DNA from: Mucilaginibacter sp. L196
GTDB taxonomy: Bacteria > Bacteroidota > Bacteroidia > Sphingobacteriales > Sphingobacteriaceae
Reading direction: 5' to 3'
Assembly (NCBI RefSeq): GCF_009765905.1
Contig: NZ_LMUO01000019.1
Coordinates: 110,303 to 174,302 of the forward strand
Length of the DNA: 64,000 nucleotides
Part shown: in pieces, positions 33,552 to 42,754 of the stretch
How positions within the stretch are numbered: position 1 is the first letter of the stretch
Layout: each line of letters opens with the position of its first letter
Notes under the pieces: generated by a model
Databases searched by the model: none
Seen by the model: the letters and a program-made list of their open reading frames with translations, nothing else
What the model was told of the DNA's origin: nothing
Translations under genes and position numbers: made by a program

Positions 33552-35390
33552 ATGGGTTATCCAAGTTTACAAGCCTGTGTTGCTGATCTCGAAAAAAATG
33601 GTCGCCTGATACGCATTAAGGAAGAAGTTGATCCTTACCTGCAAATGGCCGCCATACACCTGCGCGTTTTTGAAAACCAGGGCCCGGCTATATTGTTCGA
33701 AAACGTAAAAGGCAGCAAGTTTCCGGCGGTATCAAACCTGTTCGGTACACTCGATAGATCCAAATTTATTTTCAGGGATACGCTGGATAAGATCAAAACT
33801 TTGGTCGATCTGAAATCTGATCCCATCAAAGCCATAAAAAATCCATTTAAATATGCTAATGTAGGCCTTACCGTTTTATCGGCTTTGCCCATGAAAGTTG
33901 GTAAAAGTGCACCGATCAATTTTGGCCGTACCCATATCAGCGAGATTCCCCAAATAGTTAACTGGCCTAATGATGGCGGCCCGTTTGTCACCATGCCGCA
34001 GGTTTACACCGAGGATGCCGACAAGCCGGGCATTATGAATGCCAATTTAGGTATGTACCGTATTCAGTTAGCGGGAAACGATTATGTGTTGGACAAGGAA
34101 ATAGGATTGCATTACCAATTACACAGGGGTATAGGCGTACATCAAACAAAAGCAAACGCGAAAGGTCAACCATTAAAGGTGAGCATATTTATAGGTGGCC
34201 CGCCATCGCACCCGGTAGCGGCAGTAATGCCATTGCCCGAAGGTCTATCAGAAATGACTTTCGCTGGTGCTTTAGGCAATCGCCGATTTAGATATTTTTA
34301 CGATGCGGAAGGTTTTTGCATTTCAGCAGATGCTGATTTTGTGATCACCGGAACGGTAATGCCACATGAGAATAAACCCGAAGGCCCTTTTGGTGATCAC
34401 CTGGGTTATTATAGCTTAAAGCATCCTTTCCCTTTAATGAAGGTGCATAACGTGTACCATAAAAAGGATGCGATATGGTCATTCACCGTTGTGGGTAGGC
34501 CACCGCAGGAAGATACCAGTTTCGGCGCGTTGATCCATGAAATAACTGGATCAGCCATGCCAAAAGAAATACCGGGTTTGCATGCCGTAAACGCGGTTGA
34601 TGCGGCTGGTGTTCACCCTCTGTTATTTGCCATCGGCAGCGAACGCTATACGCCCTATATCAAAGAACGCCAACCACAGGAGATACTCACCATCGCTAAT
34701 CATATTTTGGGCACTGGTCAGTTGAGTTTGGCCAAGTACCTGTTCATCGCCGCAAAGGAAGATGATCCGGCTTTAAACGTGAATGATATTGGCGGGTTTT
34801 TAAAACACATATTGCAGCGTGTCGATCTTACAAGAGATCTGCACTTCTACACCAAAACCACCATTGATACGCTTGATTACAGCGGTGATGGCTTAAATAC
34901 CGGAAGTAAAATTGCCATCACGGTGGCGGGTGATATAAAAAGAGAACTGTGGACGGAGTTACCCGCAAACTTTACCATTCCCCGTCCGTTTAGTAATTAT
35001 AAAATGGTAATGCCAGGTGTGTTGGCGGTAGAAGTACCAAAATATATCAACGATAAAGATATTGGCGATATGCTAAGTATTTTGGACGAGCATTTTATTG
35101 ATGCTGAATTAAGTGGTTTGCCACTAATAATACTATGTGATGATGCGGCATTTACGGCGCAAAATTTAGATAATTTTGTTTGGGTAACGTTTACACGCAG
35201 CAATCCATCGCACGATATTTACGGCGTGCATAGCTTTACCGAACATAAACATTGGGGCTGTAAAGGTCCGCTGATTATTAACGCCCGCATAAAACCTCAC
35301 CATGCCCCAATACTTGAAAAAGACCTGGCAGTGGAAAAATTGGTTGATAAAATGGGCGAAAAGGGTGGTGTGTTGCACGGGATTATATAA
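33552..35390 (+). CDS. UbiD family decarboxylase
   Basis: The 612-aa protein is a prenylated-FMN-dependent aromatic or unsaturated acid decarboxylase of the UbiD family. It has the early YPSLQACVADLEKNGRLIRI start and the EGPFGDHLGYYS segment in the middle. The 610-residue length matches the longer UbiD group often annotated as menaquinone biosynthesis decarboxylase. No UbiX-type flavin prenyltransferase is in the window. ATG 33552 (MGYPSLQ) is preferred over TTG 33546. The pathway cannot be fixed here. Confidence 0.88.
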   Translation: MGYPSLQACVADLEKNGRLIRIKEEVDPYLQMAAIHLRVFENQGPAILFENVKGSKFPAVSNLFGTLDRSKFIFRDTLDKIKTLVDLKSDPIKAIKNPFKYANVGLTVLSALPMKVGKSAPINFGRTHISEIPQIVNWPNDGGPFVTMPQVYTEDADKPGIMNANLGMYRIQLAGNDYVLDKEIGLHYQLHRGIGVHQTKANAKGQPLKVSIFIGGPPSHPVAAVMPLPEGLSEMTFAGALGNRRFRYFYDAEGFCISADADFVITGTVMPHENKPEGPFGDHLGYYSLKHPFPLMKVHNVYHKKDAIWSFTVVGRPPQEDTSFGALIHEITGSAMPKEIPGLHAVNAVDAAGVHPLLFAIGSERYTPYIKERQPQEILTIANHILGTGQLSLAKYLFIAAKEDDPALNVNDIGGFLKHILQRVDLTRDLHFYTKTTIDTLDYSGDGLNTGSKIAITVAGDIKRELWTELPANFTIPRPFSNYKMVMPGVLAVEVPKYINDKDIGDMLSILDEHFIDAELSGLPLIILCDDAAFTAQNLDNFVWVTFTRSNPSHDIYGVHSFTEHKHWGCKGPLIINARIKPHHAPILEKDLAVEKLVDKMGEKGGVLHGII

Positions 35391-35474
35391 GCCCCACCCA
35401 AACCCTCCCCGGTAGGGAGGACTTAAAAAAAACAAAATAAAGTCTCCCCTACCGGGGGAGATTTAGAGGGGGCT
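35390..35474. repeat. GC-rich imperfect inverted repeat, family B copy 2
   Basis: Nearly the same sequence as 2371-2456 (AGCCCCACCC...CTCCCCGG and GGGGGAGATTTAGAGGGGGCT). Its first base is the last base of the UbiD stop codon, and it ends 7 nt before the S4 gene start. It fills the whole intergenic space. Confidence 0.8.
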
Positions 35475-35481
35475 GTGCTCA

Positions 35482-35898
35482 ATGGCTGAAAAAGAAAAAT
35501 TAAGAATAGACAAGTACCTGTGGTCAATACGGGCGTTTAAAACACGCACGCTGGCATCTGATGCCTGCAAGGCGGGCCGGGTGAAATTGGATGGAAACAA
35601 TATCAAGCCATCGCATGAGGTAAAAGTGGGCGAGATTTACCAGGTTTCAAAAGGATTGGAACGCAAAGTGATAAAGGTGACCGGTTTATTAGAGAGCAGG
35701 GTAGATGCAAAAACCGCTATTTTCTTTTATGAAGATGTTACCCCGCTTGAGCAAACCACGGCCTATAAATCCATGTTCAACGCGCCGGTTTTAACCCGCG
35801 ACAGGGGTACAGGTCGTCCAACCAAAAGAGACCGCCGCGAAATTGACGACTTGAAGGATGATTTCTTCAGCACGCCCGACGATAAAGAACAAGAATAA
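35482..35898 (+). CDS. S4-domain RNA-binding protein, HslR-like
   Basis: The 138-aa protein begins with an S4 fold (KLRIDKYLWSIRAFKTRTLA, about residues 5-65) and has a basic tail with TGRPTKRDRREIDDLKDDF. HslR (Hsp15) binds stalled 50S subunits carrying nascent chains, and relatives of this size are common. Ribosome rescue is a likely but unproven role here. Confidence 0.85.
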   Translation: MAEKEKLRIDKYLWSIRAFKTRTLASDACKAGRVKLDGNNIKPSHEVKVGEIYQVSKGLERKVIKVTGLLESRVDAKTAIFFYEDVTPLEQTTAYKSMFNAPVLTRDRGTGRPTKRDRREIDDLKDDFFSTPDDKEQE

Positions 35899-35932
35899 TA
35901 AGACCGATATTTACAAAAAATCAACCTATAAT

Positions 35933-37246
35933 ATGCCTTCAATAACTACACAAACTGATCTGCAAAATATTAAGATAGCTATAATTGGTTTGGGTTATGT
36001 GGGCCTGCCTTTAGGTGTTGAATTCGCCAAAAAATATCGTGTGGTAGGTTTTGATACCGGCAAACGCAGGGTATCGGAATTGAATAGCGGCCGCGATCAT
36101 ACCCTTACTGTTGATGAAGATGGTTTAAAGACAGCCACAGATAGCGCTAAGAGCAGCAGTATTGGATTAATTTGTACCGATAAGATAGAAGATACCAGCG
36201 AAGCTAATATTTACATTGTAACCGTTCCTACACCGGTTGATAAAATAAACCGCCCCGACCTTACCCATCTGTACAAAGCTAGTGAAACTGTGGGCAAAGT
36301 TTTAAAAAAGGGAGATATTGTTATTTATGAATCAACAGTATACCCCGGCGCAACCGAAGAGGAATGTGTGCCGATGCTGGAAAAAGTATCTGGCCTGAAA
36401 TTTAACGTTGATTTTTTCGCAGGATACTCACCCGAGCGTATCAATCCCGGGGATAAGGAGCATACGCTGGTTAAGGTGATGAAGGTTACTTCTGGCTCAA
36501 CACCTGAAACGGCTGAACGGGTAGATCAGCTTTATCGATCCATCATTCCCGCAGGTACACATAAAGCAACATCCATTAAAGTTGCCGAAGCCGCGAAAGT
36601 TATCGAAAATGCGCAACGTGATATTAACATTGCCTTTGTGAACGAGTTGGCCAAGATCTTCCATCGCTTGAATATTGATACCGATGAAGTACTACAGGCA
36701 GCAGGCACCAAATGGAATTTCCTGAAATTTAAACCTGGATTAGTTGGCGGCCATTGCATTGGTGTGGACCCGTACTATCTCGCCCGCAAAGCGCAACAAG
36801 TAGGTTATCATCCCGAAATAATATTAGCGGGCCGCAGACTGAACGACGGCATGGGCGAATACGTAGCCCATGAAGTTGTAAGGCTGATGGTGCGCAAGGA
36901 CATCATCGTAAAAGATGCCAATATATTAGTGTTGGGTATCACCTTTAAAGAAAACTGCCCCGATGTGCGAAATAGTAAGGTGGTTGATATTCTAAATACA
37001 CTGAAAGGCTACGATGCCAACCTCACCATATTCGATCCGCATGCCGAGCCTGCCGATGTAAAACACGAATACGGCTGGGATTCGGTTAAGGCATTAAATG
37101 CCTCTGATAAATATGACGCGGTAATAGTAGCCGTTTGTCACGATGAATTTAAAACACTTGATTTACAAGCTATCACAAAACCCAACAAAGTGATCTACGA
37201 TGTTAAAGGGATCCTTGCGAAGGATAGTGTGGACGGGAGATTGTAA
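35933..37246 (+). CDS. tviB: UDP-N-acetylhexosamine 6-dehydrogenase, TviB/WbpO type
   Basis: The 437-aa enzyme oxidises UDP-GlcNAc or UDP-GalNAc to the uronic acid using NAD. The Rossmann start is IAIIGLGYVGLPLGVEF. Active-site segments are VPTPVDKINRPDL, YESTVYPGATEEEC, and the Cys-containing GGHCIGVDPYYL with the catalytic cysteine; the C-terminal domain has LGITFKENCPDVRNSK. The pattern is closest to TviB of Vi-antigen synthesis. ATG 35933 is used, since the reading frame upstream overlaps the S4 gene. It probably supplies a uronic acid for a surface polysaccharide. Confidence 0.87.
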   Translation: MPSITTQTDLQNIKIAIIGLGYVGLPLGVEFAKKYRVVGFDTGKRRVSELNSGRDHTLTVDEDGLKTATDSAKSSSIGLICTDKIEDTSEANIYIVTVPTPVDKINRPDLTHLYKASETVGKVLKKGDIVIYESTVYPGATEEECVPMLEKVSGLKFNVDFFAGYSPERINPGDKEHTLVKVMKVTSGSTPETAERVDQLYRSIIPAGTHKATSIKVAEAAKVIENAQRDINIAFVNELAKIFHRLNIDTDEVLQAAGTKWNFLKFKPGLVGGHCIGVDPYYLARKAQQVGYHPEIILAGRRLNDGMGEYVAHEVVRLMVRKDIIVKDANILVLGITFKENCPDVRNSKVVDILNTLKGYDANLTIFDPHAEPADVKHEYGWDSVKALNASDKYDAVIVAVCHDEFKTLDLQAITKPNKVIYDVKGILAKDSVDGRL

Positions 37247-37299
37247 TGAGGTGCGAGGAGACGGGTACGAAGTGCGGTACGTCTAAGTTTATAAGTTTT

Positions 37300-37366
37300 T
37301 TTGTCATTCTGAGCGCAGCGAAGAATCTGTACGGTCGAAACCAACTTACAGATTCTTCGCTACGCT
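37300..37366. repeat. REP-like inverted repeat, family A copy 2 (right arm truncated)
   Basis: The left arm TTGTCATTCTGAGCGCAGCG is intact. The right arm ACAGATTCTTCGCTACGCT breaks off before CAGAATGACAA. Confidence 0.8.
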
Positions 37367-37466
37367 TTTAGATGGAATACTTTCACTGGTCTAAGTTTAG
37401 CGACGCGTAACTTAGATCCTATGATCTTGTAAGTTTTTAACTTACAAACAAAACTTAGATAGTGGT

Positions 37467-37544
37467 GGCTGTCATGCTGAGCGTAGTCGAAGCATATGCG
37501 TAAAGGCCTGCCCACATGCTTCGACTACGCTCAGCATGACAGCC
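37467..37544. repeat. REP-like inverted repeat, family A copy 3
   Basis: GGCTGTCATGCTGAGCGTAG faces CTACGCTCAGCATGACAGCC, with arms of about 30 bp. This is the best-conserved copy of the GCTGAGCGTAGTCGAAGCAT variant, which also occurs as a single arm at 22879. Confidence 0.85.
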
Positions 37545-37575
37545 TCATATTCTCAAAAATCCCACCAAAAAACAA

Positions 37576-37619
37576 AAAAGCTGAAAGCCAATGCAATTCG
37601 CATCCAACTTTCAGCTTTT
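37576..37619 (-). terminator. Terminator of the OmpH-like gene
   Basis: AAAAGCTGAAAG (37576-37587) pairs with CTTTCAGCTTTT (37608-37619). Read on the minus strand it is followed by T residues, so it ends the OmpH-like transcript. Confidence 0.75.
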
Positions 37620-37643
37620 AACTTTATACTTTAAACTCAAAAA

Positions 37644-38246
37644 CTATTTTGAGCCTTCTTTAGCATAAGCATCATTCAAGCCTTTTACTACATCAGCAGT
37701 AACATCAAGGCTTGGATCGCCGTAAATGACGGTTTGTACTTGTTTTGAGTAGGTAAGTACCAGTTTGTAACCGTTTTGTTTAGCAAATTGCTTTACAAAA
37801 TCATCAACCTTGTCATATACTTTTTGGTATTGAGTTGCTTTATCATCCTGTAATTGAGCCGACTCATTTTGTTGGTAGCCTTGTAATTGTTGTTGCTCGC
37901 GTTGTAAGCGTTGCTCAGTTACCTGGCGCTGATCAGCTGGCATAGTAGCCTGGCCTTTCTGGTAATCAACAACCTCACGCTGAAAAGCGTCAGTTTTTGA
38001 TTGCATGTCGCTTTGTGCGCCTTTTAGTTTTGCTTGTAAAGCGTTGTTTACATCTTTCGCATAGTTATACTTGCTGTATAATGTGTCAGAATTAACATAA
38101 ACAGTGGTTGGTTTATCGCCACTTGCTGATGCTGTTGAAGCAGCAGGTGCCGCAGTTGTACTGGTTGGAGCTTGTTTACATGCGGCAACACTTCCGGCAA
38201 CTAATAAACCTAAAGCAACCTTTGTAAAAACAGAAGAATTTTTCAT
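37644..38246 (-). CDS. OmpH/Skp-like periplasmic lipoprotein
   Basis: The 200-aa protein has a lipoprotein signal with predicted lipid cysteine Cys23 (GSVAAC) and a Ser/Thr/Ala-rich linker. A long charged helical region follows (about 60-160: KDVNNALQAKLKGAQSD; QREQQQLQGYQQNESAQLQD), as in the Skp/OmpH chaperone family that binds unfolded outer-membrane proteins. The C-terminal strand ends VTADVVKGLNDAYAKEGSK. It is divergent from gyrB and has its own -7 box. Confidence 0.85.
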   Translation of the reverse strand: MKNSSVFTKVALGLLVAGSVAACKQAPTSTTAAPAASTASASGDKPTTVYVNSDTLYSKYNYAKDVNNALQAKLKGAQSDMQSKTDAFQREVVDYQKGQATMPADQRQVTEQRLQREQQQLQGYQQNESAQLQDDKATQYQKVYDKVDDFVKQFAKQNGYKLVLTYSKQVQTVIYGDPSLDVTADVVKGLNDAYAKEGSK

Positions 38247-38325
38247 TGTATATTTTATCGTTAAGTAATGGATCAGCAGGCAGTTAATTCATGCTTTTCC
38301 TGTTTGTGTTTCATTAAAAAGTTTA

Positions 38326-38333
38326 CAAAGATA
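38326..38333 (-). promoter_or_regulatory. -7 box (TATCTTTG) of the OmpH-like gene
   Basis: Exact TAnnTTTG on the minus strand, about 80 nt before the start codon. Confidence 0.6.
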
Positions 38334-38424
38334 AACTTTAGGGGCAAGTTTCCTAACGATTTTAAAATGGTGTTTATAACGGGTCATATTTATCAACAAT
38401 AGCAGAAAATCGAACCAAAATGAG

Positions 38425-38432
38425 TATTTTTG
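38425..38432 (+). promoter_or_regulatory. -7 box (TATTTTTG) of gyrB
   Basis: Exact TAnnTTTG 45 nt before ATG 38478. A small hairpin, ACTCC-acctt-GGAGagT, lies in the leader at about 38441-38457. Confidence 0.6.
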
Positions 38433-38477
38433 TTTAAAGAACTCCACCTTGGAGAGTGGTTATTGTTTTAATCAATT

Positions 38478-40436
38478 ATGAGCGAAGAAAATCAGGATAA
38501 ATCAAATTACTCAGCAGATAATATACAGGTTTTAGAAGGTTTAGAGGCGGTGCGCAAACGCCCGTCTATGTATATTGGCGATACAGGCGTTAAAGGCCTC
38601 CACCACTTAGTTTATGAGGTTGTAGATAACTCGATAGATGAGGCGCTTGCCGGTCATTGCGATACCATAGACGTGGTTATCCAAAAAGATAATTCTATTA
38701 AAGTTTCCGATAATGGCCGTGGTATCCCAACCGGTATTACCACAAAAGAACAAGTTTCGGCACTGCAAATTGTAATGACGGTATTGCACGCCGGTGGTAA
38801 GTTTGATAAAGATACTTATAAAGTATCGGGCGGTTTGCACGGTGTGGGTGTAAGTTGTGTTAACGCTTTATCAACCCATTTAACCGCGCTGGTTTACCGC
38901 GAAGGTAAAATTTGGACACAGGAGTACGAAAAAGGTAAACCAATGTACGATGTGAAAACAATTGGCGATACCGACAAAAGAGGTACTACCGTTATTTTCC
39001 ATCCCGATCCGGAAATATTTACCTTAACTACCGAATATAAATACGATACGTTAGCAGGCCGCTTGCGCGAGCTTGCCTACTTAAATAAAGGTATCCGCCT
39101 TACTTTAACCGACGAGCGCGAACCTAACGAAGACGGCACTTTTAATACCGAAGAGTTTTTCTCGATCGGTGGATTAAGCGAGTTTGTTAAATACCTTGAT
39201 GGTACACGCCCTTCTATCATTCCAGAACCTATTTATGTAGATGGAATTAAACAAGGCATCCCGGTTGAACTGGCATTGCAATACAATGATACTTATAGCG
39301 AGAATGTACACTCGTACGTAAACAACATCAATACTATTGAAGGCGGTACACACGTTGCCGGTTTCCGTAGAGGGTTGACACGAACGTTGAAAGCTTACGC
39401 CGATAAATCCGGATTGTTGAAAAACATGAAGATCGAAATTACCGGTGATGACTTCCGCGAGGGATTAACTGCTGTAATTTCTGTAAAAGTGCAGGAACCA
39501 CAATTTGAGGGTCAAACCAAAACCAAGTTAGGTAATAACGAGGTAATGGGAGCGGTAGATATGGCCGTAGGCGAGATTTTAGGCAACTATCTGGAAGAAC
39601 ATCCGAAAGAAGCCAAAATGATCGTAAACAAGGTTATATTGGCTGCTACTGCCCGCGCCGCTGCCCGCAAAGCACGCGAAATGGTGCAGCGCAAAAGTGT
39701 AATGAGTGGATCAGGTTTACCCGGTAAGCTAGCCGATTGCGCCAACAGCGATCCTGCTTTATGCGAGCTATACCTTGTCGAAGGTGACTCGGCGGGTGGT
39801 ACTGCCAAGCAAGGCCGTAACCGTGAATTTCAGGCAATTTTACCATTACGTGGTAAGATACTGAACGTGGAAAAAGCCATGGAGCACAAGATCTACGAGA
39901 ACGAGGAAATAAAAAATATGTTCACCGGGCTTGGTGTAAGCATAGGCACACCGGAGGATGATAAGGGGCTTAACTTCAGTAAACTGCGTTACCACAAAAT
40001 TGTGATCATGACGGATGCTGACGTCGACGGTTCGCACATTACCACATTGATCTTAACCTTCTTCTTCCGTTATATGAAGGAATTGGTTGAGTATGGTTAT
40101 GTATACATCGCGTCGCCGCCATTATATCAGGTTAAAAAAGGTAAAGAATTTGAATATTGCTGGAATGATGTACAGCGCGATGCTGCCGTACAACGTTTAA
40201 AAGGCGGTGGTAAAGAGGATAGTGTACACATACAGCGTTATAAAGGTTTGGGTGAAATGAATGCGGAGCAATTATGGGACACAACCATGAACCCGGAAAC
40301 CCGCACCCTTAAACGTGCCACCATTGAAAACGCCGCCGAATGCGACCACACCTTCAGCATGCTGATGGGTGATGAAGTTGCCCCACGCCGCGATTTTATT
40401 GAGCGCAACGCTAAATATGCTAAGATTGACGTTTAA
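38478..40436 (+). CDS. gyrB: DNA gyrase subunit B
   Basis: The 652-aa type IIA topoisomerase subunit has the GHKL ATPase domain with EVVDNSIDEALAG (Asn/Asp of the Bergerat fold) and GGLHGVG, the transducer domain, then the TOPRIM motifs LVEGDSAGG (Glu near 435) and DADVDGSHI. It ends with RDFIERNAKYAKIDV. The lack of the long enterobacterial insertion explains the shorter length (652 rather than 804). Confidence 0.96.
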   Translation: MSEENQDKSNYSADNIQVLEGLEAVRKRPSMYIGDTGVKGLHHLVYEVVDNSIDEALAGHCDTIDVVIQKDNSIKVSDNGRGIPTGITTKEQVSALQIVMTVLHAGGKFDKDTYKVSGGLHGVGVSCVNALSTHLTALVYREGKIWTQEYEKGKPMYDVKTIGDTDKRGTTVIFHPDPEIFTLTTEYKYDTLAGRLRELAYLNKGIRLTLTDEREPNEDGTFNTEEFFSIGGLSEFVKYLDGTRPSIIPEPIYVDGIKQGIPVELALQYNDTYSENVHSYVNNINTIEGGTHVAGFRRGLTRTLKAYADKSGLLKNMKIEITGDDFREGLTAVISVKVQEPQFEGQTKTKLGNNEVMGAVDMAVGEILGNYLEEHPKEAKMIVNKVILAATARAAARKAREMVQRKSVMSGSGLPGKLADCANSDPALCELYLVEGDSAGGTAKQGRNREFQAILPLRGKILNVEKAMEHKIYENEEIKNMFTGLGVSIGTPEDDKGLNFSKLRYHKIVIMTDADVDGSHITTLILTFFFRYMKELVEYGYVYIASPPLYQVKKGKEFEYCWNDVQRDAAVQRLKGGGKEDSVHIQRYKGLGEMNAEQLWDTTMNPETRTLKRATIENAAECDHTFSMLMGDEVAPRRDFIERNAKYAKIDV

Positions 40437-40458
40437 GCGTTAATTGGGAAATATACAG

Positions 40459-40487
40459 AGCCCTGCTGAAAAGCGGGGCTTTTTTTG
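40459..40487 (+). terminator. Terminator of gyrB
   Basis: AGCCCTGCT (40459-40467) pairs with AGCGGGGCT (40472-40480) around GAAA, followed by TTTTTT. Confidence 0.9.
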
Positions 40488-40506
40488 TTTTAATACCATA
40501 CCAGAA

Positions 40507-40582
40507 TTGTCATTCTGAGGGACGAAGAATCTGTAAAGTAGTTTACATCAATACAGATTCTTCGCTATGCTCAGAATGACAA
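40507..40582. repeat. REP-like inverted repeat, family A copy 4
   Basis: TTGTCATTCTGAGGGACGAA...GAATCTGTA faces TACAGATTCTTCGCTATGCT...CAGAATGACAA. It lies between the gyrB terminator and the small regulator. Confidence 0.85.
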
Positions 40583-40683
40583 GGAAATCTACAGAGGCTT
40601 ACCTCACAATTAAGAAATATTTGTTGCTTTTAAACAAAAATAATGTTCAGTAGTTAAAGAGGTTATCATTACATTAATATAAT

Positions 40684-40899
40684 ATGAACAAATTAATAGA
40701 CGTTGCCAAAAATATCAGAAACACTAGACTCGACAGGAATTATACCCAGGATTATTTGGCCGCTAAGTTGAAAATATCACAGAATGCCTATAGTAAAATT
40801 GAACTCGGCCGTACCAAAGTTACAGTTGAAAAACTTCTGGTAATTGCCGATGTGTTAAATACCGATGCTTGCGAGCTTATCAATGTTAAAGCAGTGTAG
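40684..40899 (+). CDS. Small XRE-family HTH regulator
   Basis: The 71-aa protein is just a Cro/C1-type helix-turn-helix (about residues 8-65: RLDRNYTQDYLAAKLKISQ; YSKIELGRTKVTVEKLL). There is no sensor domain. Its target is unknown; it is not beside a toxin gene, so a toxin-antitoxin role is not supported here. Confidence 0.85.
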   Translation: MNKLIDVAKNIRNTRLDRNYTQDYLAAKLKISQNAYSKIELGRTKVTVEKLLVIADVLNTDACELINVKAV

Positions 40900-40976
40900 G
40901 ATTATATAACAGTTTAGTAATAGTCATACCAGCGTTAATTACGCATTTTTGTGGCTTTATATACACCTAATATGCT

Positions 40977-40984
40977 TATATTTG
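40977..40984 (+). promoter_or_regulatory. -7 box (TATATTTG) of pruA
   Basis: Exact TAnnTTTG 25 nt before the ATG at 41010. Confidence 0.6.
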
Positions 40985-41009
40985 TGTGTTTTAACTGACT
41001 TCATATATT

Positions 41010-42647
41010 ATGCTTAAAGGATTTTTCAGCGTTCCGCAACCGCAGAACGAGACGGTATTGAATTACGGTCCGCGCAGTGTTGAGCGCGAGGCACTTAAGG
41101 CCGCTTTAGAAGAAGCGCGCGCCCAGGTTATTGAAATACCGATGTACATTGGTAAAAAGCTGGTTCACACCGGTAAAAAGCTGGAGATTCGCCCGCCACA
41201 TGATCATAAACATTTATTAGCTACTTTCCACGAAGGGGATGCCTCAACGGTTAATGCAGCTATTGATGCCGCCCTTGCCGCAAAACCCGAATGGGAAGCA
41301 TTGGCATGGGAACAAAGGGCATCTATATTTTTAAAAGCTGCTGATTTAATCGCCGGTCCATATCGTGCCAGGATTAATGCAGCCACCATGCTTGGTCAAA
41401 GCAAAAATGCTTACCAAGCCGAGATTGATGCCGCTTGTGAGTTTATCGACTTCCTGCGTTTCAACGTAAGCTATATGGTTGAGATTTATGCGCAACAGCC
41501 TCCTGCAAATTCAAAAGGTGTTTGGAACAGGGTGGAGCAACGCCCATTAGAAGGTTTTGTATTCGCATTAACCCCATTCAACTTTACCGCTATTGCCGGT
41601 AACTTGCCTGCAAGTGCCGCCATGATGGGTAACGTAGTGGTTTGGAAACCTGCCTATCCGCAAATCTATGCTGCCCACGTAATTATGCAGGTGTTTAAAG
41701 AAGCTGGTTTGCCTGATGGGGTTATCAACCTGATTTATGTTGATGGCCCGGTAGCTGGTGACGTGATCTTCAATCACCATGATTTCGCAGGTATCCACTT
41801 TACAGGATCAACCAAAGTGTTCCAAAATATTTGGCAAACTATTGGAAACAACATACATAAATACCGTACTTACCCACGCATAGTTGGCGAAACCGGTGGC
41901 AAAGATTTTGTACTTGCCCACCCAAGTGCTGATGCTGATGTAGTAAGTACCGCATTGGTTCGTGGTGCTTTTGAATACCAGGGACAAAAATGTTCAGCAG
42001 CGAGCAGGGCATATATCCCGGCTTCGTTATGGCCTGCGGTTAAAGCTAATATGCAGCGTGACCTTGCTTCCATAAAAATAGGCCCGGTTGAAGATTTTGG
42101 CAATTTTGTTAATGCTGTTATCACCGAAGCTTCATTTGATAAACTGGCTAAATACATTGATGCAGCCAAAGCTGATGAAAGTGTTGAATTGGTTGCCGGT
42201 GGCGGATACGATAAAAGCCAGGGCTGGTTTGTTGAACCAACCGTGCTTAAAGTAAACGACCCATATTACGTTACCATGTGCGAAGAGCTTTTCGGCCCTG
42301 TGTTAACTATTTATGTATACGAGGACGCGAAGTTTGATGAGATACTGGACATTGTAGATAAAACTTCTATCTATGCGCTTACAGGCTCTATCATATCTCA
42401 GGACAGGTACGCTATCGCTAAGGCTACTTATGCTTTACGTAACGCAGCAGGTAACTTCTATATTAATGATAAACCTACCGGTGCGGTAGTTGGTCAGCAG
42501 CCATTTGGCGGTGCCAGGGGATCTGGTACGAATGATAAAGCCGGATCAGCATTGAACCTGCAACGCTGGGTATCACCAAGAACCATCAAAGAAACCTTCG
42601 ATCCGCCAAAAGATTATAAGTATCCGTTCTTGAATAAAGAAGTATAA
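41010..42647 (+). CDS. pruA: L-glutamate gamma-semialdehyde dehydrogenase
   Basis: The 545-aa aldehyde dehydrogenase oxidises glutamate semialdehyde (from proline via P5C) to glutamate. The catalytic cysteine is Cys328 in GQKCSAASRAY, FTGSTKVFQ and GETGGKDFV carry NAD-binding and Glu residues, and QQPFGGARGSGTNDK is near the C-terminus. It is the single-domain form, without PutA fusion, of the class I PruA type. No proline dehydrogenase gene is in the window. Confidence 0.94.
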   Translation: MLKGFFSVPQPQNETVLNYGPRSVEREALKAALEEARAQVIEIPMYIGKKLVHTGKKLEIRPPHDHKHLLATFHEGDASTVNAAIDAALAAKPEWEALAWEQRASIFLKAADLIAGPYRARINAATMLGQSKNAYQAEIDAACEFIDFLRFNVSYMVEIYAQQPPANSKGVWNRVEQRPLEGFVFALTPFNFTAIAGNLPASAAMMGNVVVWKPAYPQIYAAHVIMQVFKEAGLPDGVINLIYVDGPVAGDVIFNHHDFAGIHFTGSTKVFQNIWQTIGNNIHKYRTYPRIVGETGGKDFVLAHPSADADVVSTALVRGAFEYQGQKCSAASRAYIPASLWPAVKANMQRDLASIKIGPVEDFGNFVNAVITEASFDKLAKYIDAAKADESVELVAGGGYDKSQGWFVEPTVLKVNDPYYVTMCEELFGPVLTIYVYEDAKFDEILDIVDKTSIYALTGSIISQDRYAIAKATYALRNAAGNFYINDKPTGAVVGQQPFGGARGSGTNDKAGSALNLQRWVSPRTIKETFDPPKDYKYPFLNKEV

Positions 42648-42648
42648 C

Positions 42649-42754
42649 CCTCCAGCCCCCTGAAGGGGGAGCAAATAATCATAAAAAGAAAAGGCGAAAG
42701 AGTATTAAATTCTTTCGCCTTTTTATATTGCTCCCCCTTCAGGGGGCTGGGGGG
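42649..42754. repeat. Nested palindrome with internal bidirectional terminator
   Basis: The outer arms CCCTCCAGCCCCCTGAAGGG...GAGCAA (42649-42675) and TTGCTCCCCCTTCAGGGGGC...GGG (42728-42754) enclose an inner stem AAAAGGCGAAAGA (42689-42701)/TCTTTCGCCTTTT (42711-42723). The inner part can terminate pruA (+) and the carbonic anhydrase (-), which converge here. The outer arms themselves contain CCCCCTGAAGGGGG. Confidence 0.85.

Larger units (their letters stand above)
37247..37575. other. Gene-free repeat-rich interval after tviB
   Basis: No gene is seen here. It holds two REP-like elements (37300-37366 and 37467-37544) and several AAGTTT/TAAGTTT units (GTCTAAGTTTATAAGTTTTT; GTAAGTTTTTAACTTACAAA, the latter palindromic at about 37429-37447). 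Confidence 0.6.

Noticed and set aside
37247..37643. A gene in the 400-nt gap after tviB
   Set aside because: Only repeats and a minus-strand terminator are found; no frame has coding character.
40684..40899. Toxin-antitoxin module around the small XRE gene
   Set aside because: No toxin-sized partner lies next to it; the neighbours are gyrB and pruA.
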